Shown: piece after piece, positions 8,377 to 17,188 of the stretch
Position numbering within the stretch: the stretch's first letter is position 1
Layout: the number at the start of each line of letters is the position of its first letter
NCBI GenBank assembly: GCA_002309415.1
Contig: DBXC01000007.1
Location: 40,171 to 104,170, forward strand
DNA: 64,000 nt
Direction: 5' to 3'
From: Dehalococcoidia bacterium UBA1222
GTDB taxonomy: Bacteria > Chloroflexota > Dehalococcoidia > Dehalococcoidales > UBA1222
The notes under the pieces: model-generated
What the model was told of the DNA's origin: nothing
What the model saw: only the letters and a program-made list of their open reading frames with translations
The model's database searches: none
Position numbers and translations under genes: made by a program

Positions 8377-8404
8377 AGAGCCCGAAAGGACTCTATATTT
8401 TTTA
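8377..8404 (+). terminator. Weak intrinsic terminator between nadD and the ABC operon
   Basis: AGAG and CTCT (8377-8380, 8391-8394) with an inner CC/GG pair around a GAAA loop, followed by a T-rich run. The stem is short, with one mismatch, so read-through is likely. Confidence 0.45.
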
Positions 8405-8425
8405 TTCTAGAGAAGAGGAAACAAC

Positions 8426-9169
8426 ATGAAAAAAGCACTTTTAGTCGTAATTTCCATGATCGCAGTCCTCGCCATGGTTGCTACCGGCTGTGGCAAGAAG
8501 GAAGAACTGGTCATGGCTACCAATGCAGCCTTCCCTCCTTATGAATTCTATGAGGGCGGCAAGATCGTTGGCATCGATGCAGAATTGGCTGCAAAGATTG
8601 CTGATGAACTCAACATGAAACTCACCATCGTCGACACCGAATTCGGCTCCATCGTTGCTGGTGTCCAGACTGGCAAATACGATATCGGTATGGCCGGTAT
8701 GTCCATCACCGAAGCCCGATTGAAGGAAGTCAATTTCTCCACTGAATATGCCACCGCTAAGCAGGTCATCATCGTCAAAGACGGCAGCAAAGTCGTTGAC
8801 TGCGACTGGCTCTATGACCATGTCGGCGATTTCAAAGTAGGCGTCCAGCAGGACACCACAGGCCACATCTATTGCACTGATGACTTCGGTGAAGATAATG
8901 TCTTGGCCTACAAGACTGGTAACGATGCTGTTCAGGCTCTTATCGCTAACAAAGTTGACTGCGTCATCATCGATAACGAACCCGCCAAGAAATATGTTGA
9001 GTCCAACGCTGGTCTCAAGATCCTTGACGCTGAATATGTCGAAGAATCCTATGCCATCGCTATCGCCAAGGGCAATACCGAACTTCTCGAGAAGATCAAC
9101 AAAGCCCTCGACAAGTTCATCAACGACGGCACTGTCGATAAAATCGTCGCAAAGTATATTCACGACTAA
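8426..9169 (+). CDS. Polar amino-acid ABC transporter substrate-binding lipoprotein
   Basis: A 247-aa extracytoplasmic solute-binding protein of family 3. The signal peptide (residues 1-21) ends in the lipobox VATGC with Cys22 as the lipidated residue. The mature part has the family pattern: AAFPPYEFYEGGKIVGIDAEL, a central GMSITEAR motif and the C-terminal KINKALDKFINDGT segment. It captures a polar amino acid and delivers it to the permease below. A terminator between this gene and the permease should make it more abundant than the membrane parts. The AGAGGA ribosome-binding site fits the ATG. The exact ligand (for example cystine, glutamine or arginine) cannot be read. Confidence 0.92.
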   Translation: MKKALLVVISMIAVLAMVATGCGKKEELVMATNAAFPPYEFYEGGKIVGIDAELAAKIADELNMKLTIVDTEFGSIVAGVQTGKYDIGMAGMSITEARLKEVNFSTEYATAKQVIIVKDGSKVVDCDWLYDHVGDFKVGVQQDTTGHIYCTDDFGEDNVLAYKTGNDAVQALIANKVDCVIIDNEPAKKYVESNAGLKILDAEYVEESYAIAIAKGNTELLEKINKALDKFINDGTVDKIVAKYIHD

Positions 9170-9200
9170 CTATTAGTCACCAAAACGTGATAGTATATGC

Positions 9201-9231
9201 GGGTAACACTTAATAGGTGTTACCCGTTTTT
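9201..9231 (+). terminator. Intercistronic terminator in the amino-acid ABC operon
   Basis: GGGTAACAC (9201-9209) and GTGTTACCC (9217-9225) form a perfect 9-bp stem with a 7-nt loop, then GTTTTTATT. It sits between the binding-protein gene and the permease, as in many ABC operons where partial termination sets the ratio of components. Confidence 0.8.
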
Positions 9232-9246
9232 ATTAGGTGCATTCAA

Positions 9247-9987
9247 ATGATGCAATCGCTTATAGAGATATATAACAAATACGCGAGCCAGTTCTACAGA
9301 ACGTTCATTGAGGATAATCGATGGAGGTTCTTTACAAAGGGTCTGGGAAACACGCTGATCATCACTGTGTTTGCCCTGTTGCTGGGCCTTACCATTGGTA
9401 TTATCGTGGCGGCAATCAGATCGAGCCATGATAAAAATATCGCTTCCATGCGTCCCAGTCTCGGCAGGACGCTCTTAAAGGTTGCTAATACCATCGCAAA
9501 TATCTATCTGACAGTCATCCGCGGAACGCCTGTCGTGGTCCAGCTCCTTATCATGTACTTCATCATCATGGCTTCAACCCGCAATGGTGTCGTCGTGGCC
9601 TGCATCACCTTTGGTATCAACTCCGGTGCGTATGTGGCCGAGATCATCCGCGGTGGTATCATGGCCATCGATAACGGGCAGTTTGAGGCAGGACGTTCCT
9701 TGGGTTTCAATTACGTCCAGACCATGCGGTACATCATCATTCCTCAGGTCATCAAAGCTGTTCTACCGGCTCTGGCGAACGAGTTTATCGCACTGCTTAA
9801 GGAAACGTCTGTTTCTGGTTATGTCGCCATTATGGATATCACCAAAGCCGGTGATATTGTTCGTGGCAACACATATATCGCATTCTTCCCGCTGATCAGC
9901 GTTGCTCTGATCTATCTGATCATTGTTATGTTCTTTACATGGCTGGTCGGAAAACTTGAAAAGAGGTTACGCAGAGATGCCCGCTGA
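9247..9987 (+). CDS. Polar amino-acid ABC transporter permease
   Basis: A 246-aa membrane protein of the His/Glu/Gln/Arg permease family with about five hydrophobic segments. The EAA-type loop that contacts the ATPase reads [21 protein letters not shown] (shown in part: EAGRSLGFN...IIPQ) near residues 148-168. A longer reading from GTG at 9217 would start inside the terminator hairpin, so I use the ATG at 9247, which has AGGTG upstream. The gene overlaps the ATPase gene by 11 bp. With the lipoprotein and ATPase it forms an importer; a single permease gene implies a homodimer. Confidence 0.92.
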   Translation: MMQSLIEIYNKYASQFYRTFIEDNRWRFFTKGLGNTLIITVFALLLGLTIGIIVAAIRSSHDKNIASMRPSLGRTLLKVANTIANIYLTVIRGTPVVVQLLIMYFIIMASTRNGVVVACITFGINSGAYVAEIIRGGIMAIDNGQFEAGRSLGFNYVQTMRYIIIPQVIKAVLPALANEFIALLKETSVSGYVAIMDITKAGDIVRGNTYIAFFPLISVALIYLIIVMFFTWLVGKLEKRLRRDAR

Positions 9988-10720
9988 TAATGTATTGATT
10001 GAAGTTAAAGACCTGGAGAAACATTTTTCGCCGACGATCAAAGCACTTGATGGTATCTCCACCACCATCAAAAAGGGCGAAGTCGTCGTCGTCATTGGCC
10101 CCTCTGGTTCCGGTAAATCCACATTCCTGAGATGCCTGAACCTCTTGGAACTGCCTACCGGCGGCACGATCACGCTTGACGGTGTCGATATCACCGACCC
10201 TAAAGTCAATATCAATCTCCACCGACAAAAGATGGGCATGGTCTTCCAGCATTTCAATCTCTTCCCCAACATGACCGTATTGAAGAATATGACCCTTGCC
10301 CCAATGAAACTCTTGAAGAAGACTCCTGAAGAGGCAGAGCAGAAAGCCCAGCAGCTTCTTAAACGAGTTGGCTTGCAGGAAAGGGCAGATGCTTACCCCA
10401 GCCAGCTTTCAGGTGGTCAGAAACAGCGTATCGCCATCGTCCGAGCTCTCTGTATGGAGCCGGAAGTCATGCTCTTCGATGAACCTACTTCCGCCCTCGA
10501 CCCTGAAATGGTCGGCGAAGTATTGGATGTAATGAAGTCCTTGGCCCGTGAAGGAATGACCATGGTGGTCGTGACTCATGAAATGGGTTTTGCTCGCGAA
10601 GTCGGCGACCGCGTCATCTTTATGGACGAAGGAAAGATCGTCGAAGAAAATACTCCCGCAGAGATCTTCGATCATCCGAAGAGCGAGAGACTCAAGAGCT
10701 TCCTAAGCAAAGTCCTCTAG
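9977..10720 (+). CDS. Polar amino-acid ABC transporter ATP-binding protein
   Basis: A 247-aa ATPase of the GlnQ type. It has Walker A GPSGSGKS (about residues 41-48), the Q-loop in [12 protein letters not shown], the ABC signature LSGGQKQR, Walker [15 protein letters not shown] and the switch His in [12 protein letters not shown]. It powers import by the permease encoded just upstream. The start used is the ATG at 9977, inside the permease 3' end; the longer open frame from 9923 has no ribosome-binding site and would add residues that do not belong to the family. A terminator follows. Confidence 0.95.
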   Translation: MPADNVLIEVKDLEKHFSPTIKALDGISTTIKKGEVVVVIGPSGSGKSTFLRCLNLLELPTGGTITLDGVDITDPKVNINLHRQKMGMVFQHFNLFPNMTVLKNMTLAPMKLLKKTPEEAEQKAQQLLKRVGLQERADAYPSQLSGGQKQRIAIVRALCMEPEVMLFDEPTSALDPEMVGEVLDVMKSLAREGMTMVVVTHEMGFAREVGDRVIFMDEGKIVEENTPAEIFDHPKSERLKSFLSKVL

Positions 10721-10726
10721 AAAGCA

Positions 10727-10758
10727 AAAGACCGTTGTGAGAGCAACGGTCTTTCAGT
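10727..10758 (+). terminator. Terminator between the ABC operon and convergent gyrB
   Basis: AAAGACCGTTG (10727-10737) and CAACGGTCTTT (10744-10754) make a perfect 11-bp stem with a 6-nt loop. T-rich sequence follows on the plus strand and a shorter T-rich run on the minus strand, so it probably serves both converging units. Confidence 0.8.
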
Positions 10759-10776
10759 TTATTTTGTATCGAATTA

Positions 10777-12753
<1,977 letters not shown>

Positions 12754-12764
12754 TCAACTATAGA

Positions 12765-12773
12765 ATTATAACA
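12765..12773 (-). promoter_or_regulatory. Extended -10 promoter of gyrB
   Basis: On the minus strand TGTTATAAT gives a perfect TATAAT with the TG extension, about 60 bp before the gyrB start. No good -35 was found at 16-18 bp, as is usual for extended -10 promoters. gyrB may therefore be transcribed separately from dnaA. Confidence 0.5.
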
Positions 12774-12825
12774 TAAAGACGTGCGTAAATTACACTTGAG
12801 CAGGCATATGGTCGACCAAAGAGGT

Positions 12826-14136
12826 CTACTTTGAAAGACCGGGGCAAACTTTCGATACGATATCGAACAATTCGCTATCGGTCACAAGAAGCTGTTCGAC
12901 CTTGTTCACGGCATGGGATACGGTCGATGCATTACGATTGCCGACAGCCTGCCCTGCTGCAGCAAGAGACAGGCCTCGCTGTTTCAAAACATACATCGTG
13001 ACCTGTCTGGCAAGAGCAGTCTTCTGGTCTCTGTCGGAACCAATTATCTTTTCGGGGGTTACCCCAAATGAAGAAGCAATATCTTTGATAAGGCTGTTAA
13101 CATCGAAACAGCCGTCGTTGGAAGCAGCGCGGTTCATTCCGCGGAGAGCTTTTCTTACGATATCCAGGGTGATGGGTTCATTCAAAAGTGTTGCATAAGC
13201 AATCACCTTGTTGAGTCGGCCCTCAAGTTCGCGGATGCTGGTGCAGGGTGCTTCTGCGATGGCAGAAACCAGTTCATCGGAGAAGTCAAAGTCTTTTCCT
13301 CGGATGCGGGTCTTGATAATCGCGATACGAGTCTCCAGTTCGGGAGCCTGGATATCTGTTATAAGGCCCCATTCGAAACGGCTCTTGAGCCTGTCAGCAA
13401 TGCGGTCCATATCAGCAGGTGTCCTATCTGAAGTAACTACAATCTGGTGTCCGGCTTCTCGGGAAGTATTGAAGATGCTGAAGAAGATGTCCTGAGTCGC
13501 TTCTTTGCCGGCTAAGTCATGGATGTCGTCCACCATAAGGACGTCTGCGGATGCATATTTTTCTTTGACCAGATCTGTGGTGCCGTTAGAGAAAGAACGG
13601 ATGCACTCGGAAATCAAAGATGAGCAAGACGTGTATAGAGGTCGCAAATTATGCTCGACGGATCTCTGCCCGATGGCCTGCAGAAGGTGAGTCTTGCCAA
13701 GGCCGGGGGACGCACAGATGAAGAGCGGATTGAACTGATTGTTAGCATTGCCGTCAGCGATGCTTAGAGCAGCAGCATGAGCCAGCTGATTGGATGGACC
13801 GACCACGAAGTTTTCAAAAGAAAGTTCAGGGCGCAGATGATAAAGCGCACTGATGTTCTTTTCCTCTTGAGTGGCGGGACGGGACGGATCCCAGTCGACG
13901 GTGAAATCGATCGAGACTTGTCTGCCAATCTGTTTGAATAGGATCCTCTCCACCAATGGAAGATGGTTCTTTTTCAGACATGCTGCAGAAAAATCATCTT
14001 TCACGCCAACCACAAAAGTCTTGTCTGTGATCGACAGGCCCTTTGTGTCAGCAAACCATGTTTTATAGTTAGATTTGGTCACAGTAAGCTGGATAACACC
14101 TAAAACTGCTTTCCAAATACTCTCGGCAGGCTCCAT
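12826..14136 (-). CDS. dnaA: Chromosomal replication initiator DnaA, divergent DNA-binding motif
   Basis: A 436-aa protein with the DnaA domain order: N-terminal domain I (WKAVLGVIQ...WF), a short linker, an AAA+ domain from about residue 105 beginning FENFVVGPSNQLAHAAA, Walker B VLMVDDIHDLAGKE, and C-terminal domain IV. Two key places are unusual. Walker A reads ASPGLGKT (142-149), lacking the first Gly of GxxGxGKT. The DNA-recognition signature, normally GRDHTTVLHA, reads NRNASTVSHA (400-409), so the Asp and His that read bases in the DnaA box are Asn402 and Ala403. Overall length and the flanking gyrB still make it the dnaA of this genome. No clear ribosome-binding site is seen near the ATG. 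Confidence 0.9.
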   Translation of the reverse strand: MEPAESIWKAVLGVIQLTVTKSNYKTWFADTKGLSITDKTFVVGVKDDFSAACLKKNHLPLVERILFKQIGRQVSIDFTVDWDPSRPATQEEKNISALYHLRPELSFENFVVGPSNQLAHAAALSIADGNANNQFNPLFICASPGLGKTHLLQAIGQRSVEHNLRPLYTSCSSLISECIRSFSNGTTDLVKEKYASADVLMVDDIHDLAGKEATQDIFFSIFNTSREAGHQIVVTSDRTPADMDRIADRLKSRFEWGLITDIQAPELETRIAIIKTRIRGKDFDFSDELVSAIAEAPCTSIRELEGRLNKVIAYATLLNEPITLDIVRKALRGMNRAASNDGCFDVNSLIKDIASSFGVTPEKIIGSDRDQKTALARQVTMYVLKQRGLSLAAAGQAVGNRNASTVSHAVNKVEQLLVTDSELFDIVSKVCPGLSK

Positions 14137-14164
14137 AAGATTGTTAAATAACCTCTCTCTACCG

Positions 14165-14197
14165 TAAAAAAAGGAACTGAAAAATCAGTTCTTTTTG
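14165..14197 (-). terminator. Terminator-like hairpin in the dnaA leader
   Basis: GAACTGA (14174-14180) and TCAGTTC (14185-14191) form a stem with a 4-nt loop. On the minus strand it is followed by seven T residues, about 30 nt before the dnaA ATG; on the plus strand five T residues follow. It may end stray transcripts or attenuate dnaA. Confidence 0.6.
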
Positions 14198-14386
14198 TTA
14201 CACCAACATGATACCACGGTCCGTGAATAAACGATTCAACGATGATTTAAGGCGTGCTCCTTGTTAAATAAGGCTATATATAAATTTTTTACGCCATATT
14301 CTGCCAATTTTCTCGATTTTTCTTGAATTTTCTCAATTTTAAGATGATTTGACAAAACAAGAAAAAATGGGTTTTTAACACGCTTT

Positions 14387-14447
14387 GTTATGTAAAATAT
14401 TTATGCCTTGTAACATAAAAATTTTACAAGGATTTCATTTACATAAC
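14387..14447. repeat. Two nested inverted repeats upstream of dnaA and fmt
   Basis: Outer arms GTTATGTAAA (14387-14396) and TTTACATAAC (14438-14447) match perfectly over 10 bp. Inner arms CCTTGTAA (14406-14413) and TTACAAGG (14424-14431) match perfectly over 8 bp. Their centres almost coincide, which suggests a symmetrical protein-binding site. Confidence 0.6.
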
Positions 14448-14493
14448 GTGAGAAATTGTGGCTATAAAATGTCCTAGGTGATAGAATGACGAC

Positions 14494-15420
14494 ATGAAGA
14501 TCGTTTTTATGGGAAGCCCTGAATTTGCTGTGCCTGTCCTGACCAGACTGGTCGAAGACGGACACGAGATCATTGCTGTCTATACCCAGCCCGATAAACC
14601 TGCGGGCCGTGGACAGACTATGCATGTATCCCCTGTCAAATCCTATGCTTTGTCAAGGGGTTATATGGTCAAACAGCCTTTGACACTTAAGGACAGCACT
14701 GTCCAGGATGAGCTCAAGGCCCTTGCTCCGGAAATCATCATTGTCGTGGCTTACGGTCTTTTCCTCCCGAACGCCGTATTGGAAACACCTGTCTATGGTT
14801 GCATCAACGTCCACCCGTCGCTTCTTCCCAGACACCGCGGAGCAGCACCGGTAGTGTCGACGCTTCTTTCAGGTGATACCTGGGGCGGCGTGTCGATCAT
14901 GAAGATGGACGCCGGATGGGATACTGGCGACATCTTGGCAATGTCCAAGGTCCTGATTAGACCGGAAGATACTACGGACACTCTGATGTCTAAGCTGTCT
15001 ATCATTTCGGCTTCTATGATGTCAGACATCCTGCCTCGATGGGTGGCAGGCAAGATTGCTCTTAGACCTCAGGATCAGGCAGAAGCTACTTACTTCAAGA
15101 TGATGAAAAAAGAAGACGGTCTTATTGATTGGTCTTTAGACGCCATTACTATCAGAAACCGTGTCAGAGCGTTGCAGCCATGGCCTGGTACTTTCACCCA
15201 TATCGATGGAAAACTACTGAAGATCCTCTCATGTTCTGTCATCGAAACAGAAACGTACGGGACACCAGGCACGGTGAACGTGTCTAAGCGGGATGTCGAT
15301 GTGATTACGGGAAATGGCCTTTTGAGACTAGGAATGATCCAGCCTGAAGGAAAGAAAGCTATGCCGGCTTGTGATTACGCCAGAGGCAACGGTTTCCCGG
15401 TTGGCTGTATCTTAACTTAA
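14494..15420 (+). CDS. fmt: Methionyl-tRNA formyltransferase
   Basis: A 308-aa enzyme that formylates initiator Met-tRNA. The N-terminal hydrolase-like domain begins MKIVFMGSPEFAVPVL and carries the formyl-tetrahydrofolate motif with the catalytic Asn/His region CINVHPSLLPRHRGAAP (about residues 107-123). The C-terminal anticodon/acceptor-binding domain has RVRALQPWPGTF. The length matches the family. An AGGTGAT ribosome-binding site is 12 nt before the ATG. The last 9 bp overlap the convergent hisS 3' end. def, the partner deformylase, lies 4.3 kb away rather than next door. Confidence 0.95.
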   Translation: MKIVFMGSPEFAVPVLTRLVEDGHEIIAVYTQPDKPAGRGQTMHVSPVKSYALSRGYMVKQPLTLKDSTVQDELKALAPEIIIVVAYGLFLPNAVLETPVYGCINVHPSLLPRHRGAAPVVSTLLSGDTWGGVSIMKMDAGWDTGDILAMSKVLIRPEDTTDTLMSKLSIISASMMSDILPRWVAGKIALRPQDQAEATYFKMMKKEDGLIDWSLDAITIRNRVRALQPWPGTFTHIDGKLLKILSCSVIETETYGTPGTVNVSKRDVDVITGNGLLRLGMIQPEGKKAMPACDYARGNGFPVGCILT

Positions 15421-16659
15421 GCGTTTAAGCAGTTCTGCTTCAGTCAGGGTCTCCTGAGTATTGTTCAGCATATCTTTGAACGTGTAATTACCGTTCTCGA
15501 CTTCTGATTCACCGATTATGATGACATAATGTGAGCCAAACGTGTTGGCCTGACGCATCTGGGCTTTCATTGATCGTGGTGAATAAACTGTTGCGACAGG
15601 AATGCCGTTTTCTCTCAGGACAGATGTTATATGTCCAGCCATGTCCAGGGATGTCTCGCCACACCATACGACAAAGACATTCGGTTTATCCGATTTCGGG
15701 GGTTCGATACCGGCGCGTTTCAGGTTGAGGATGACTCGTTCAAGTCCTGTCGCAAATCCGACGCCCTCGGTTGGTTTGCCGCCTAATTCCTCGATGAGTT
15801 TATCATAGCGACCGCCACCGCCAATGGTGCTCTGGGCACCTTCGATGAGAGGCTGGATCTCAAATACTGTCTTGGTGTAATAATCGAGACCACGGACCAG
15901 CCTGTGATCGATGACATAATCGAGATTTAACTGATCCAGGCGTTTAGTGAGAGCAGCAAAGTGAGTGCTGCATTCCTCGCAGAGGTGTTCGATAGATTTA
16001 GGTGCATTATCGGCCAGGACTTTACAATTGGGCTTCTTACAGTCAAGGAGTCTCAGAACGTTTTTTTCAAAACGATTCTTGCAGTCTTCGCACATTTCAC
16101 CCAAATGGTCGCGGTAATAATCTCTCAAAGTCTTCAGATATGCCGGGCGGCACTCAGGACAGCCGATATTGTTGATGAGGAGCGTCAGATCCTTGAGCCC
16201 CAGCTTCTTATAGAAACAACAGGACATATCGATGACTTCTGCATCTAACAGTGCGGATGATTCGCCAAGAGCCTCGAATCCGAACTGGTGGAACTGTCGC
16301 ATTCGTCCGGCCTGGGGTCTTTCGTAACGGAAGATCGACATGATGTAATACAGTTTGACTGGCTGGGGAAGATTGGCCATGCCATGTTCGACATAGGCAC
16401 GGCAGACAGGAGCGGTACCTTCGGGGCGCAGTGTTACAGAGCTGCCGCCAAGATCGTTGAACGTATACATCTCTTTTTCAACGATATCTGTACCTTCTCC
16501 AACGCCGCGGATGAACAGTCCGGAATCCTCAAATACAGGTGTATCCAGCCGTGAATAATGATAGAGTGCAGCCACCTCAGCGGCGGTGTCTTCTACATAT
16601 TTCCAATAAGCCTGATCTTCAGGCAGCTTATCTTGAGTTCCTCTAGGTGCTTGATACAT
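15412..16659 (-). CDS. hisS: Histidyl-tRNA synthetase
   Basis: A 415-aa class II synthetase that charges tRNA-His. Motif 2 is visible as RYERPQAGRMRQFHQFG (residues about 114-130) after the RPEGTAPVCRAYVEH histidine-site segment. The second histidyl-adenylate motif is LVRGLDYYTKTVFE, and motif 3 is GFATGLERVIL. A Cys-rich insert of the CPEC...CEDC...CEEC kind occurs between them, as in many bacterial HisRS. The gene ends by overlapping fmt and starts 31 bp downstream of a DUF456 gene on the same strand. No T-box leader was found. Confidence 0.96.
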   Translation of the reverse strand: MYQAPRGTQDKLPEDQAYWKYVEDTAAEVAALYHYSRLDTPVFEDSGLFIRGVGEGTDIVEKEMYTFNDLGGSSVTLRPEGTAPVCRAYVEHGMANLPQPVKLYYIMSIFRYERPQAGRMRQFHQFGFEALGESSALLDAEVIDMSCCFYKKLGLKDLTLLINNIGCPECRPAYLKTLRDYYRDHLGEMCEDCKNRFEKNVLRLLDCKKPNCKVLADNAPKSIEHLCEECSTHFAALTKRLDQLNLDYVIDHRLVRGLDYYTKTVFEIQPLIEGAQSTIGGGGRYDKLIEELGGKPTEGVGFATGLERVILNLKRAGIEPPKSDKPNVFVVWCGETSLDMAGHITSVLRENGIPVATVYSPRSMKAQMRQANTFGSHYVIIIGESEVENGNYTFKDMLNNTQETLTEAELLKRLS

Positions 16660-16690
16660 CTGTATGCTCCAGTCTTAAACTAATATGTCG

Positions 16691-17179
16691 CTAGCTCAAA
16701 AGAGCCACGACGAAGAAACCTATCATAACGACGATCAGGATGACCTTGATAACTGCTGTGCAGAGGGTCCCGATCATGGCCCCCAGTGCTGCTTTGAGTG
16801 CGTGCTTAACATCCTGTTCGTGAATGAATTCACCAATAAAACCACCGAGTGCCGGTCCGACCAGGATGCCCCAAGGCATGAAGAACAGCCCGGCAATGGT
16901 TCCCAATGCGACACCGATCTGGCCGGCTTTGGATACATCCATCTTTTTGGCGCCGAGCAGTTGAGCTACAAGGTCCAAGATCATGATGACTACGCAGATC
17001 GCCGCAAAGACGATTGTAGTCGTCAGAGATATCTTCTCAAAGCCTGTACCCCAGGAATATAGAACGAAACCGGCAAGGGCCAAAGGGATACCGGGCAATG
17101 CGGGTAGGAATACTCCGACAAGGCCCAGGACTAAAAGAAGACCGCTTCCGATAGGTATGATTATGTCAAGAGGTGCCAT
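16691..17179 (-). CDS. DUF456-family membrane protein
   Basis: A 162-aa protein with about four hydrophobic segments and two Gly-rich glycine-zipper-like stretches (LGVALGTIAGLFFMPWGILVGPALGGFIGE, quoted in part: GTIAGLFF...GPALGGFIGE) near residues 90-120. The N-terminal GLVGVFLPALPGIPLALAG pattern is typical of DUF456 proteins, whose function is unknown. It lies between a lipoprotein gene (9 bp upstream) and hisS, all on the minus strand, probably one transcript. Confidence 0.8.
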   Translation of the reverse strand: MAPLDIIIPIGSGLLLVLGLVGVFLPALPGIPLALAGFVLYSWGTGFEKISLTTTIVFAAICVVIMILDLVAQLLGAKKMDVSKAGQIGVALGTIAGLFFMPWGILVGPALGGFIGEFIHEQDVKHALKAALGAMIGTLCTAVIKVILIVVMIGFFVVALLS

Positions 17180-17188
17180 TATCTTTCC

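Larger units (their letters stand above)
14137..14493. other. A+T-rich region upstream of dnaA, candidate origin of replication
   Basis: This 357-bp gap between divergent dnaA and fmt has no open frame worth calling. It holds four copies of the 9-mer TTGTWAMAT: 14141-14149, 14261-14269, 14408-14416, and on the minus strand 14421-14429. It also holds two nested inverted repeats centred near 14417 and a long A+T-rich stretch (about 14271-14405) that could unwind. I found no canonical TTATCCACA box. Position beside dnaA and these repeats suggest oriC or a dnaA regulatory region; this is inference. Confidence 0.45.

Noticed and set aside
8441..9163. 240-aa open frame antisense to the substrate-binding protein gene
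   Set aside because: Mirror frame of a well-supported lipoprotein gene; the translation is Asp/Val-rich with no domain.
9217..9246. GTG start extending the permease upstream
   Set aside because: The GTG lies inside the right arm of the terminator hairpin 9201-9225, and the added residues do not resemble the permease family; the ATG at 9247 has a ribosome-binding site.
14137..14493. Canonical DnaA boxes (TTATCCACA)
   Set aside because: None found on either strand, even with one mismatch that I could see by eye.
16660..16690. T-box leader for hisS
   Set aside because: Only 31 bp separate hisS from the upstream gene, with no T-box core sequence.
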